A stretch of 46,588 nt of DNA, from NCBI GenBank assembly GCA_964482395.1, contig CAYZXK010000159.1, forward strand, positions 1 through 46,588. Direction: 5' to 3'. Shown in pieces: positions 16,501-25,654 of the stretch. The stretch is from CAYZXK01 sp964482395. GTDB lineage: Bacteria; Planctomycetota; Phycisphaerae; UBA1845; Fen-1342. The translations under genes and the position numbers were made by a program. Position 1 is the first letter of the stretch, and every line of letters starts with the position of its first letter. The notes below the pieces were generated by a model, which saw nothing but the letters and a program-made list of their open reading frames with translations, did not search any database and was not told where the DNA came from.

Positions 16501-19500
16501 TCATCACCGACCTTTCAATTCGCAATCGCACCACCGTCGGCGTGCTGACCGTAATCATCGCGGTTTTCGGCAGCTACTGCTACGTAACCCTGCCGCGCGA
16601 AGCCGCCCCGGACATACCGGTTCCCTTCATCCTGGTCTCCACCGAGTACGAAGGCGTTTCGCCCCAGGATATCGAGACCACGGTGACCATGAAGATCGAG
16701 AAGGAGCTGGCCGGGCTGAAAGGCGTCAAGGAGATCAGCTCGGTCAGCGCGGAGGGCATGTCGGTCATCACCATCGAGTTTCTGCCCGACGTCAAAGTCG
16801 ACGACGCCATGCAGTATGTCCGTGACAAGGTCGATCAGGCCAAGAAGGAGCTGCCCCAGGAAGCCAAGGATCCGACACTCACGGAAATCAGCTTCGCCGA
16901 CTTCCCCATTCTGCTCATCAACATCTCCGGCGACGTCTCGCCGGTCCGGCTGAAGGCCATCGCCGACAACCTGGAGGATGTGATTGAGGCGATTCCGGGC
17001 GTGCTGAATTGCGACGTTTTGGGAGCCCTGGAGCGCGAGATTCGAGTGGAGATCGATCAGGACAAGTTGGCGGCCTACGGACTGACCATCCCCGAGATTC
17101 TCAGCTTGATCCCGGCCGAAAACGTCAACATCTCCGCCGGCAGCCTGGATACCCCCGGCACCAAATTCAACGTCCGGGTGCCGGCCGAGTTCGTCGAGCC
17201 GGAAGAGGTGGACGCGCTGGTCATCGCGGTCCGCGACGGCCGGCCGATCTACCTGACCGACGTGGCCCAGGTGCGTGATACCTTCAAGGACCGCCAGAGT
17301 TACTCGCGCCTGGATGGGAAGGAGACCATCACGCTGACGGTTCAGAAGCGGGCCGGCGAAAACATCATTTTCATCGCCGAGGCCGTCAAGCGCGTGCTCA
17401 AAGAGTTCGAGCGGCGGGTCCCGCGCGGGGTGCGTTTCGACATAACGCTCGACATGTCCAAGGACATCCGGGCCATGGTGGCCGACCTGGAAAACAGCAT
17501 GATCTCCGGGGCGATACTGATAATCGCGGTCCTGGTCCTGTTTCTGGACCGCCGTTCCAGCTTCATCATCGCCCTGGAGATCCCGCTCAGCATGCTGCTG
17601 GCCTTCATCGTCCTGAGCCTGTTGGGCTATACGCTCAACATGATCGTGCTGTTCAGCCTGATCATGGCCTCCGGCATGCTGGTCGACAACGCGGTCGTCA
17701 TCTGCGAGAACATCTACCGCCACTTCACTCTAAGCGGGCAGCGCGTCCGAGCCGCGATGCAGGGCACGGCCGAGGTGGCCTGGCCGGTGATCACCTCCAC
17801 GCTGACCACGGTGGCGGCCTTCGCGCCCATGGTCTTCTGGCCTGGAATCATGGGCGAGTTCATGAAGTACCTGCCCATAACTCTGATCATCACGCTGCTG
17901 TCCTCACTTTTCGTGGCTCTGGTGATCAGCCCGACGCTCTGCTCGGTACTTGTGCGGGCCCGGTTTGGCGAGGGCTGGCGACAGGGCTGGTTCATGCGCG
18001 GCTACCGCGCCTTGCTCCGTACCGCCCTGGCCCACCCCGCCACAACGCTGGCTCTAGTCGGGCTTCTGCTGGTCGGGCTGGGCACCTTCTACGCCAAGCA
18101 GGGTCACGGCGTCGAGCTGTTCCCGGAGTTCGATCCGCGGCGCGGCACCATCGATATCCGCTTCCCGCAAGGCACGAACATCCGGCAGACCGATCAACTC
18201 GCCCGGGTGATTGAAGACCGGCTTCGGCCCTTCGCCTCCGACCTCCAGCACGTGATCGTCAACGTCGGGATGGGCGGCAGCGGGGATCCGCATCTGAGCG
18301 GGGCCTCCGGCGGGCGCGGCGAGCACGTGGCTAACATCACGCTCACTTTCCACGATTACGAAGAGCGGCCGCGGCCATCGGCTCAGGCCATCAGCGAGAT
18401 TCGACAGGCCCTGGCCGACCTGGCCGGCGCCGAGATCAAGGTCGAGAAGGAGCAGGAGGGGCCGCCGACCGGGGCCGCCGTAACGGTCCGGCTGATCGGA
18501 GAGGACTTCAGAATGCTGGAGCAGCTCAGCCAGCAGGCTCGGCAGCTCATCGCCGACGTCCCCGGGCTGGTCAATTTGCGCAGCGATCACGAGGCCACCC
18601 GGCCCGAGTTGGCCTTTCGCGTCGATCGTCGGCGGGCCATGCTGCTGGGCGTGAACACCGCGCTGGTCGGCAACTTTCTGAAAACCGCGGTCTTCGGCTC
18701 CAAGGTTGGCACCTACCGACAGTTCAATGACGAATACGACATCACCATCCGCCTGCCACCCGGCCAGCGCCAGGACGTCGACAACCTCTTCCGCCTGCGG
18801 GTACCCAACAGCCGCGGCCAGGCCGTCCCCCTCAGCTCGCTGGGGGACTTCAGCTTCGTCGGGGGGTACGGCACCATCAGCCGGATAAACCAAAAGCGGG
18901 TGATCTCACTGACCGCGGACGCGGAGGGCCGGCTTTCTAGCGACGTTCTGGCCGATGTGCAAAGCCGGCTGAAGCGGCTGAAAGCCGAATTGCCGGTGGG
19001 TTACGAGATTCGCTACGCTGGCGAAAAGGAGGAACAGGACAAGGCCCAGGCCTTCCTGACCAAAGCTTTCCTGATCGCCCTGCTGCTGATCATCCTGGTC
19101 CTGGTGGCTCAATTCAACACGCTCACCGTGCCGCTGATCATAATGAGCACGGTAGTCCTCTCCCTGATCGGCGTTTTCGCCGGACTACTGATCTGCAAAC
19201 TGCCCTTCGGCATCATAATGACCGGGATCGGGGTGATCAGCCTGGCCGGCGTGGTGGTGAACAACGCCATCGTTCTGCTGGACTACACCCGGCTGCTTCA
19301 GCGACGGGGCATGGATCTGCTGCAAGCCGCCCTGGAGGCCGGGGCCACCCGTCTGCGACCGGTGCTCCTCACTGCCAGCACAACCATTCTCGGCTTGGTC
19401 CCCATGGCGGTGGGAATCAGCTACGACTTTCACAAGCTGGCCTGGGCCTGGAAGAGCGAATCCAGCCAGTGGTGGGCCAGCATGGCCGTGGCAGTGATCT

Positions 19501-19649
19501 TCGGTCTGGGCTTCGCCACCGTGCTGACCCTGGTGGTCGTACCCTGTCAGTACGTCCTATATGCGCGCCTGGCCCGGCGGCTGGGCTTTCGCGGGCTGGC
19601 AGAGCAGGAAAACGATGCCGGCAACCATTGGCAACAGGGCCACGGTTGA
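16497..19649 (+). CDS. RND-family efflux transporter permease
   Basis: An inner-membrane proton-driven exporter of 1050 residues, the usual length. The start is placed at GTG 16497, which overlaps the adaptor stop (GTGA) and gives VIITDLSIRNRTTVGVL, a typical RND N-terminus; a frame-open ATG at 16374 lies inside the adaptor gene. TM1 is followed by LPREAAPDIPVPFILVSTEYEGVSPQDIE, the porter domain entry. TM4 carries SGMLVDNAVVICENI, the proton-relay region, and its pseudo-repeat near 19,250 is SLAGVVVNNAIVLLDY. Two large periplasmic loops and 12 TM segments are evident. The substrate is unknown, and no outer-membrane TolC-like gene is adjacent. The last 31 codons overlap the convergent MFS gene. 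Confidence 0.92.
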   Translation: MIITDLSIRNRTTVGVLTVIIAVFGSYCYVTLPREAAPDIPVPFILVSTEYEGVSPQDIETTVTMKIEKELAGLKGVKEISSVSAEGMSVITIEFLPDVKVDDAMQYVRDKVDQAKKELPQEAKDPTLTEISFADFPILLINISGDVSPVRLKAIADNLEDVIEAIPGVLNCDVLGALEREIRVEIDQDKLAAYGLTIPEILSLIPAENVNISAGSLDTPGTKFNVRVPAEFVEPEEVDALVIAVRDGRPIYLTDVAQVRDTFKDRQSYSRLDGKETITLTVQKRAGENIIFIAEAVKRVLKEFERRVPRGVRFDITLDMSKDIRAMVADLENSMISGAILIIAVLVLFLDRRSSFIIALEIPLSMLLAFIVLSLLGYTLNMIVLFSLIMASGMLVDNAVVICENIYRHFTLSGQRVRAAMQGTAEVAWPVITSTLTTVAAFAPMVFWPGIMGEFMKYLPITLIITLLSSLFVALVISPTLCSVLVRARFGEGWRQGWFMRGYRALLRTALAHPATTLALVGLLLVGLGTFYAKQGHGVELFPEFDPRRGTIDIRFPQGTNIRQTDQLARVIEDRLRPFASDLQHVIVNVGMGGSGDPHLSGASGGRGEHVANITLTFHDYEERPRPSAQAISEIRQALADLAGAEIKVEKEQEGPPTGAAVTVRLIGEDFRMLEQLSQQARQLIADVPGLVNLRSDHEATRPELAFRVDRRRAMLLGVNTALVGNFLKTAVFGSKVGTYRQFNDEYDITIRLPPGQRQDVDNLFRLRVPNSRGQAVPLSSLGDFSFVGGYGTISRINQKRVISLTADAEGRLSSDVLADVQSRLKRLKAELPVGYEIRYAGEKEEQDKAQAFLTKAFLIALLLIILVLVAQFNTLTVPLIIMSTVVLSLIGVFAGLLICKLPFGIIMTGIGVISLAGVVVNNAIVLLDYTRLLQRRGMDLLQAALEAGATRLRPVLLTASTTILGLVPMAVGISYDFHKLAWAWKSESSQWWASMAVAVIFGLGFATVLTLVVVPCQYVLYARLARRLGFRGLAEQENDAGNHWQQGHG

Positions 19650-20810
19650 GGCCGCGGCCACGCCCCAGCCGACCCAAACCCATCCGAACAACAGGCTGCT
19701 GATCAGGTCGCCCAGGCCGGTCACCAGCGCCAGGGCGCCGAAGCCGCGGCCGCGGATTTCGCGCGGGAGCAGCTCGGCCGCGATGGTGTCCTCGACGGCT
19801 TCGTAGATCCCGACGCCCGTGCCGCCCAACGCGAACATCAGCGCCAGCCCGACGTAGCTTTCGACGCCGACCAGCATGCAGACCGCCGCCAGGGCCGCCG
19901 ACGCATAGCCGCAGGCCAGCAACGCCCGCCGGTTCACGTGGTCGGCGATCCAGCCGCCGAAATACGACCAGCCCGCGTACAAAACGTTGTGCAGGACGTA
20001 GAAGCCGACCGAGAGGCTCGCGGCCCGGGCCGCACCGACCCGCGCCGACAAAGCGGAAACCGCATACAGGATATAAAAGGTATCTGCAAAGTCGCCGACT
20101 CCGAACAGGCCCACGGCCCCCAGGAACCGCTTGTACGGCTTGCTGAAGTCGGCGAAGCTGCGCAGCAGCGGCGTGGCGATGGGTTGCCGGTCGGTGCGCT
20201 CGCGCACCAGGAACACGATCGCCAAGGTGGCCAGCAGGGCCGGGACCGTTGACCATAGAATCAGCGTGCGGTGGGTGAAGCCCAACCCCAGCAGCAGGTA
20301 ACATCCGCCCGGCGCGATGATCGCGCCGCAGGTATCCATCGCCCGTTCCAGTCCGAACGCCCGGCCGTACGTCTCGGGCGTCACGGCATCCGCCAGCAGC
20401 GCCTTGCGGGCCGGAGTGCGCAGACCACGCGAGACCCACGCCAGCACTCGACCCCCGAGCACGATGAACCAGTTGCCCGCCGCCGCAATCACTGCGGGCG
20501 AAAGGGCCATGACGGCATATCCGCCGGCAGCGATGAACTTGCGGCGGCGCAGGCGATCCGCCAGCCAGCCGCCGTAGAGCTTCGCGACGCTCGAAAGGCC
20601 ATCGGCCACACCCTCTATGGTGCCCAGTGCTCCGGCCGCCGCCCCCATCGAGGCGAGAAAGGCGGGCAGCAGCGCGGTCACGGTCTCGTGGCTGGTGTCG
20701 GAAAAAAGCGAGGCCAGGCCGATGCCCAGGACCGTGCGGTTGAGCCAACGTAACCGGGTTGACGCTGGCTTTGCCGCGCTTGTGCCGCTCATGCCCGTCT
20801 GACCATTCAT
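19557..20810 (-). CDS. MFS transporter
   Basis: Major facilitator with about 12 hydrophobic helices over 417 residues. The start at ATG 20810 gives MNGQTGMSGTSAAKP before TM1 (TVLGIGLASLFSDTSHETV). An earlier in-frame ATG at 20888 adds a polar, unlike-family extension. The SDTSHE segment in TM1 and GGWLADRLRRRKF between TM2 and TM3 fit the family signature. RGLRTPARKALLADAVTPE follows TM4, typical of a planctomycete/proteobacterial MFS clade often annotated as a drug or sugar exporter. The substrate is unknown. Its last 31 codons run antisense through the 3' end of the RND pump gene (19557-19649). Confidence 0.85.
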   Translation of the reverse strand: MNGQTGMSGTSAAKPASTRLRWLNRTVLGIGLASLFSDTSHETVTALLPAFLASMGAAAGALGTIEGVADGLSSVAKLYGGWLADRLRRRKFIAAGGYAVMALSPAVIAAAGNWFIVLGGRVLAWVSRGLRTPARKALLADAVTPETYGRAFGLERAMDTCGAIIAPGGCYLLLGLGFTHRTLILWSTVPALLATLAIVFLVRERTDRQPIATPLLRSFADFSKPYKRFLGAVGLFGVGDFADTFYILYAVSALSARVGAARAASLSVGFYVLHNVLYAGWSYFGGWIADHVNRRALLACGYASAALAAVCMLVGVESYVGLALMFALGGTGVGIYEAVEDTIAAELLPREIRGRGFGALALVTGLGDLISSLLFGWVWVGWGVAAASTVALLPMVAGIVFLLCQPAKAQPPGQARI

Positions 20811-20902
20811 AGACGAAGCTTTTGGAAGCCCGGCATGCGCTGGTGCCCTGAGTCGGACATTGGTACCGGGGTCGGCAACCCGCCGCACGGAGTCGCATGC
20901 CG

Positions 20903-22207
20903 TCAGGCTCGTGCTCGCAGCGGATTGCTGAAGACCGCGGCTTGACCGAGTTCCTGCTCGATCTCCAGCAGGCGGTTGTACTTGGCGATCCGCTCACTGC
21001 GGCAGGCCGAGCCGGTCTTGATCTGGCCCCCGCCCATCGCGACCGCGAAATCCGCCATGAAGGTGTCCTCGGTCTCGCCCGAACGATGTGAAATCACAAA
21101 GCCCCAGCCCGCCTTGCGGCACAGCTCGATGGCCTGGATCGTCTCGGTGACCGTGCCGATCTGATTCAGCTTGATGAGCACCGCATTTGTGCTCCGCTCG
21201 CGAATGCCGCGCTCGATGAAGCGGGTATTGGTCACATAAAGGTCGTCGCCGACGATCTGGATTTTGTCGCCGAGCTGGGCGGTCTGCCAGGCGAACCCCT
21301 CCCAATCGTTCTCGGCCAGACCGTCCTCAATGGATACAATCGGATACTTCTCGACCCAACCGGCCAGCAGCGCCGTGAGCTCCTTGCCGGTCTTTCTGCC
21401 CTGGCCCGACCTGGCCAGGTTGTACACGATCGGCCCAGCCGCGCCTCCGCCCTCAGCGAAGGAAGTGGCGGCCGGGTCAAGGGCGATCGCAATATCTTTT
21501 CCGGGCCGGTAACCGGCGGCGGCGATGGCCTCAACGATGAGCTCGCAGGCCTCGTCGTTGCTCTTGAGGTTCGGGGCGAACCCGCCCTCGTCCCCGACAC
21601 CGGTCGCGTAGCCCTTCTTCTTGAGGATGTTCTTCAGTGCGTGAAACGTCTCGGCCCCGTAGCGGAGCGCCTCGGCAAACGTCGGGGCTCCGATCGGCAT
21701 GACCATGAACTCCTGGAAGTCCACGCTGTTGTCGGCGTGCTTGCCGCCATTGAGGATGTTCATCATCGGGACCGGCAGGCGCGCCGCGCCGGGGCCGCCC
21801 AGATAGGCGTATAGCGGCCGGCCAGTGGCCTGGGCCGCGGCCCGGGCCACCGCCATCGACACCCCGAGCAGCGCATTGGCCCCCAGCCTGCTCTTATTGG
21901 GCGTTCCGTCCAGTTCGATCATCAAGCGGTCGATCTCGGCCTGTCGAGTTGGGTCCAGGCCGACGAGTTTCGGTCCGATCACCTGCTCCACGTTGGCCAC
22001 CGCCTTAAGAACGCCCTTGCCGCCATACCGCCTCGGGTCGCCATCCCGCAGCTCCACGGCCTCGTTTTCGCCAGTCGAAGCTCCGGACGGCACCGACGCG
22101 GACGCGATCGCGCCATCGCCCAGCCGGACAAAGACGCGGACCGTCGGGTTGCCGCGAGAATCGAGAATCTCCAGGGCACGGATCGACTTGATCTCGGGTT
22201 TCATCAT
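20903..22207 (-). CDS. eno: Enolase
   Basis: Dehydrates 2-phosphoglycerate to phosphoenolpyruvate; cytosolic and Mg-dependent. Canonical blocks in order are EILDSRGNPTV, SGASTGENEAVELRDGD, NILNGGKHADNSVDFQEFM, GVGDEGGFAPNL, SIEDGLAENDWEGF, KLNQIGTVTET, and the signature VISHRSGETEDTFMADFAVAM. The 434-residue length is standard. AAGGAG lies 6 nt before the first of two tandem ATGs (22207 and 22204). It is transcribed alone, with 92 nt to the MFS gene downstream. Confidence 0.97.
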   Translation of the reverse strand: MMKPEIKSIRALEILDSRGNPTVRVFVRLGDGAIASASVPSGASTGENEAVELRDGDPRRYGGKGVLKAVANVEQVIGPKLVGLDPTRQAEIDRLMIELDGTPNKSRLGANALLGVSMAVARAAAQATGRPLYAYLGGPGAARLPVPMMNILNGGKHADNSVDFQEFMVMPIGAPTFAEALRYGAETFHALKNILKKKGYATGVGDEGGFAPNLKSNDEACELIVEAIAAAGYRPGKDIAIALDPAATSFAEGGGAAGPIVYNLARSGQGRKTGKELTALLAGWVEKYPIVSIEDGLAENDWEGFAWQTAQLGDKIQIVGDDLYVTNTRFIERGIRERSTNAVLIKLNQIGTVTETIQAIELCRKAGWGFVISHRSGETEDTFMADFAVAMGGGQIKTGSACRSERIAKYNRLLEIEQELGQAAVFSNPLRARA

Positions 22208-22295
22208 CGCACTCCTTCACCAGCGGTCCACCGATACGGGAACCGGCTCAACGACCAACACCAAAGCGGCCCAGACTGCCCTACCCGCTCAGGCC

Positions 22296-23006
22296 TCAGT
22301 CGAGTCGCCCATTTCGCAGCATGCCGCACAGTCCTTCACGCAGCGGCCCGTCGATCGGGACTCGTTCCAGGGCCGCCAATGCCGGGGTCTGATCATACTC
22401 CGCGCGGCACAGAGTTGTCGTACCGTCTTCCCAGATCGCGTACGCCGCCCGCGGGTCGCCGTCCAACGGCTGCCCGACCGAGCCGGGGTTCACGATCTGC
22501 AAATCTCCGGGCACCCGAAGCAGCGGCCAGTGCGTGTGCCCGACCACCAGCACGTCCGCCTCGATCCCGGCGGCGATTTCCTGCACCAGCGCCTGCGGCG
22601 CGTCGGGTCGCAGACGGTAATCATACAGCGGATCGTCCGGGGTGGCGTGAACGACCGCGAAGCGCGCGCCGCCGATCTCCAAGGTCAGCCGGAGCGGCAG
22701 CCGGGCCAGGCAGGAAATATCCTCCGCCGTAAGCTGCGAGCGCGTCCAGTCACGCATCGCCAGGGCCAGAAGCTGCTTGGCCGGGCTGGCCCGGGGATCG
22801 GCACCAAATGCGACTGCGTGGTCGTGGTTGCCGCGTACGGCGATGACGCCGCGGTGATGCAGCCAGTCGAGCGTGGCCCACGGTTCGGGGCCGTAGCTGA
22901 TGGTGTCGCCGGCGCACAGAATGTAATCGACCGGGCGAGCTTGGCGTGCCGCCGCACGCAGCGCCCACAGATTGGCATGAACATCAGCGATGATGAGCGC
23001 CCTCAT
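22296..23006 (-). CDS. Calcineurin-like metallophosphoesterase (YfcE/MJ0936 type)
   Basis: A 236-residue two-metal phosphoesterase. Metal-binding motifs appear in order: ADVHANL (Asp8, His10), CAGDTISYGP (Asp34), RGNHDHA (about 59-65), AVVHATP, and VVGHTHWPL. The loop GDPRAAYAIWEDG near the end is characteristic of the cytosolic subfamily whose members hydrolyse phosphodiesters or nucleotides. The natural substrate is unknown. The start codon overlaps the stop of the small upstream reading frame (ATGA). Confidence 0.86.
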   Translation of the reverse strand: MRALIIADVHANLWALRAAARQARPVDYILCAGDTISYGPEPWATLDWLHHRGVIAVRGNHDHAVAFGADPRASPAKQLLALAMRDWTRSQLTAEDISCLARLPLRLTLEIGGARFAVVHATPDDPLYDYRLRPDAPQALVQEIAAGIEADVLVVGHTHWPLLRVPGDLQIVNPGSVGQPLDGDPRAAYAIWEDGTTTLCRAEYDQTPALAALERVPIDGPLREGLCGMLRNGRLD

Positions 23007-23368
23007 CCGCCTTCTCGGGCCTTTGGCATCCTGGGCGACCAGCCCGGGTCGCCACGGCTCGATCCCTTTCTATCGACCGGATTCGTGGCCAGCGCTTCGG
23101 GTAGTTTCTCCGACTCCGCGGCTCTCCGTTCAAGCAGTGGTCGGCGTCCAGCGTGCCCGAAACGAATCCCCGAAGGGGTTTGCAGTTCGTCGACCGAAAC
23201 GCCCACCTCCGCTGCCGGATGGGCTAGGGTTGGCAGGAGGTAGCAGCCGAGCGGTGCTCGTCCCGTTTCTTGACCGACCAGCAAATCGAGCACCACCTGG
23301 TTGGGGACCACTTCTGCGGAGATTCCACCACTTGCACTAATCTTGCCCACCCAAGCGCCGGCGTGCAA
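23003..23368 (-). CDS. Hypothetical protein, possibly a gene remnant
   Basis: An open frame of 121 codons whose stop overlaps the metallophosphoesterase start by 4 nt (ATGA). That placement is the main argument that it is translated. Part of it has ordinary-looking composition (VVPNQVVLDLLVGQETGRAP, then SVDELQTPSGIRF), but the C-terminal 40 residues are polar and disordered-looking. I recognise no family. Third codon positions are less GC-rich than in neighbouring genes, which could mean transfer, decay or chance. The 165 nt upstream, to the permease stop at 23534, shows nothing. Confidence 0.33.
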   Translation of the reverse strand: MHAGAWVGKISASGGISAEVVPNQVVLDLLVGQETGRAPLGCYLLPTLAHPAAEVGVSVDELQTPSGIRFGHAGRRPLLERRAAESEKLPEALATNPVDRKGSSRGDPGWSPRMPKAREGG

Positions 23369-23533
23369 TGGCGGCGCCGCGGGCAGTTGACAGGGCCAGC
23401 CTGCGCATGGTGCTGGGTGAAGCGCACGGCGGCACTATCCAGCCGCCACGAATGTGAAACACGGCCCCACCGGCTGGGGTGAACGCGCAACCGGCTTATC
23501 GACGGCCACGCCCCCGGCTGCGGCCGGTGGTGG

Positions 23534-24751
23534 TCACATCTGCGCCCGCAGGATCAGCCAGCCGGCTGCCAGCAGCAAGGTCACCAGCGTGACCGGCACG
23601 CCCGCTCGGGCGTGCTGGCGCCAGGTGATGGTAACCCCCAGTCGGGCGGCCTGTTCGACGACGATGATGTTCGCGATACTGCCGACGATGAAGAGGTTTC
23701 CGGCCAGGGTGCTGGCCAAGGCCAGGATGGCGCCGGCCTGCGGGTGGGTTGCCGCGGGCAGCAGCAGCATGACTGCCGGCACGTTGGAGACCAAATTCGA
23801 AAGAACCACCGTGGCACCAAACAGCCATGCCGGCCGGGACAGCGGGATGCCGACACTCTGGAGGGTGTCGAGCGCCCGGGCGGTCATGCCGGACTGAACC
23901 ACCGCGTGATTGACGATGAAAAGCCCGGCAAAAAGCACCAGAAGCTGCCAATCCACCTGCCCAAGCATCTTGTTCGAGTGCATCCGCCGACTCATTATCA
24001 ACCAGCCGGCGGCCGCCATCGCCAGTACCTCCCGCGGCCAGGGACTGAACAGGAACCCGCCCAGCAGGCAAGTCAGCACGAGCAGCCCCTTGCCAGTTTG
24101 CCAAAGATCCAGCGCCGGGCTCAGCACGTGAATACGCTGACGAGGCTCCTGCCAGTCACCGCCGACCTGGCAGCGAAGAATCCACCAGGTCGCCAGGCAG
24201 CCCAGCAGGGCCGGCACCGCGCCGTCGAGCAGGTAGCCGGCGAACGAGAGCTGTAGCTTCTGGCCGATGAGCATGTTCTGCGGGTTGCCGATCAGCGTCG
24301 CGGCCGAGCCGATGTTGGAGGCGCAGGCCAGAGCGAGCAGAAACGGAGCCGGCTTCAGGCCTCGCCTCAAACAGCCTTCCACCAGCAACGGCGCGACCGC
24401 CAGACAAACAATGTCATTGGCCAGCACAGCCGAAAGCAACGCCACGGTGCCGATCAGAAGCAGAAGCAGCGCATCCGGGTGCAGCTTGGCGGCCGCCAGA
24501 CGACGTGTGATGGCCCCGTACAGGCCGCAAAGCCGGAACTGGGCCGAAATCACCATCAGCCCCAGGAGCAGGCCGACGGTGGGCACGTCGATCGCATTCC
24601 AGGCCGCCTGTGGGCTCACACGCTCGCTGACCAGCAAGAAAATCGCGCCCAGCAGGGCCACCCCGGTCCGGTCCAGGGCCCAGCCCGGAATTCCGCCCAG
24701 GATCATGCCCAGGTACACGAAGGCAAAGACCAGCAGCACAATCGTATCCAT
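23534..24751 (-). CDS. ArsB/NhaD/SLC13-type anion or cation permease
   Basis: An integral membrane protein of the ion-transporter superfamily, about 405 residues with 10-12 hydrophobic helices. Diagnostic motifs are SAVLANDIVCLAVAPLL, SNIGSAATLIGNPQNMLIG and, in the second repeat, LVSNVPAVMLLLP and ANIIVVEQAARLGV. These inverted-repeat NDxx/SNxP and GNPxN segments line the substrate site. Homologues move arsenite, sodium/protons, dicarboxylates or sulfate; the sequence alone does not decide. The start is taken at ATG 24751 (MDTIVLLVFAFVYLGM); an in-frame ATG at 24787 would add 12 polar residues. Confidence 0.84.
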   Translation of the reverse strand: MDTIVLLVFAFVYLGMILGGIPGWALDRTGVALLGAIFLLVSERVSPQAAWNAIDVPTVGLLLGLMVISAQFRLCGLYGAITRRLAAAKLHPDALLLLLIGTVALLSAVLANDIVCLAVAPLLVEGCLRRGLKPAPFLLALACASNIGSAATLIGNPQNMLIGQKLQLSFAGYLLDGAVPALLGCLATWWILRCQVGGDWQEPRQRIHVLSPALDLWQTGKGLLVLTCLLGGFLFSPWPREVLAMAAAGWLIMSRRMHSNKMLGQVDWQLLVLFAGLFIVNHAVVQSGMTARALDTLQSVGIPLSRPAWLFGATVVLSNLVSNVPAVMLLLPAATHPQAGAILALASTLAGNLFIVGSIANIIVVEQAARLGVTITWRQHARAGVPVTLVTLLLAAGWLILRAQM

Positions 24752-24842
24752 GGATCGCAACTTACCCAGCCGCTGGTGAGCCTGCAAACCCGATGCCGCC
24801 GCTGCAAGTCAGGCCCGCGCATGCGCCGGCACCGGCCGTATC

Positions 24843-24871
24843 TTGACTTCAACCAACCGCAGTGTTAGAGT
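24843..24871 (+). promoter_or_regulatory. Putative promoter of the PEP-CTERM-like gene
   Basis: TTGACT (24843-24848) and TAGAGT (24866-24871) are spaced by 17 nt. The -10 box ends 24 nt before the ATG at 24896, leaving a short leader. Identified by eye. Confidence 0.38.
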
Positions 24872-24895
24872 GGCTAGGCAGCCGGATAGGCCGGC

Positions 24896-25654
24896 ATGGA
24901 CGGCGCGCGGATCCATATGCGGAGCATGGGCATGGTCCGGCAGATGAGCTTTGGATGCGTCACGGCGGTTGTTGCGATCTGCGCGGCTCGGACGGCCCCG
25001 GCCACAAATGACCTGAACTTCTCGTGCTACACTCTGCGCGGCGACGTCTGGCAGGAATCGCTGGGCTCCGACTTCCAGTGCATAACCTCGGACGCGCCGA
25101 GCGGCCCGATATCGGAGATCATCGACCTTGAGATCGGACCGGCGGCCCTGACGGCGGCATACGACCTGTGCTTTGACGCCGACAGCATTCTCCTGTCGGC
25201 GCACAGTCAGCAAGCCATCGCTTACGATCATCCATGGGGATGCGGAGCCAGGGCCCGCGCAGCCGCGGTGATCACCGCGACTATGCCAGTCGAGGTGCGC
25301 GTAGAAGCTTCGTTCACCTACGACTTCACCGGATGGGACGCTGACGGTGACACTTACCTGGGCCTGACATTCGAGATCGTGTCGATCGAATCTCAGACGG
25401 TGCTGCACACCGTCGATGCCAGCCCGGTTGTCCTGCCCGGCGCCGGCAGTGCCACCCTGGACGCGGCCTTCATTCTGCCAGCCGGCGGGCCCTACAACAT
25501 CGGGTTCGACTCGTTCACTTACACATTTCGGGACATAGACGGGAGCACGGCGAGCGTCGAAAGCGATGTCAGCATCACCATACGGACAGTCCCTGAAGCG
25601 GCCACCGGCGCGTGCCTACTGGCCGCCGCCTGTACACTGGGCCGTCGCCGGTGA
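24896..25654 (+). CDS. Secreted protein with PEP-CTERM-like sorting tail
   Basis: A 252-residue exported protein of unknown function. The N-terminus (start at 24896, 24920 or 24938; all are in-frame ATGs) contains a signal-peptide-like stretch, SFGCVTAVVAICAARTAPA. The middle is a beta-rich domain with paired cysteines (SCYTL...FQCITS...LCFDA...WGCGA) and Asp/Gly-rich turns (YDFTGWDADGDTYLG). The C-terminus reads TVPEAATGACLLAAACTLGRRR: a VPE-type motif, a short hydrophobic helix and a basic cluster, the layout of PEP-CTERM exosortase substrates. No exosortase gene is in the window. It probably ends up in the outer envelope or extracellular matrix. Confidence 0.72.
   Translation: MDGARIHMRSMGMVRQMSFGCVTAVVAICAARTAPATNDLNFSCYTLRGDVWQESLGSDFQCITSDAPSGPISEIIDLEIGPAALTAAYDLCFDADSILLSAHSQQAIAYDHPWGCGARARAAAVITATMPVEVRVEASFTYDFTGWDADGDTYLGLTFEIVSIESQTVLHTVDASPVVLPGAGSATLDAAFILPAGGPYNIGFDSFTYTFRDIDGSTASVESDVSITIRTVPEAATGACLLAAACTLGRRR

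Noticed and set aside
21825..23243. A 472-codon plus-strand frame spanning parts of enolase and the metallophosphoesterase
   Set aside because: It runs antisense through two well-defined genes and has no domain-like segment.
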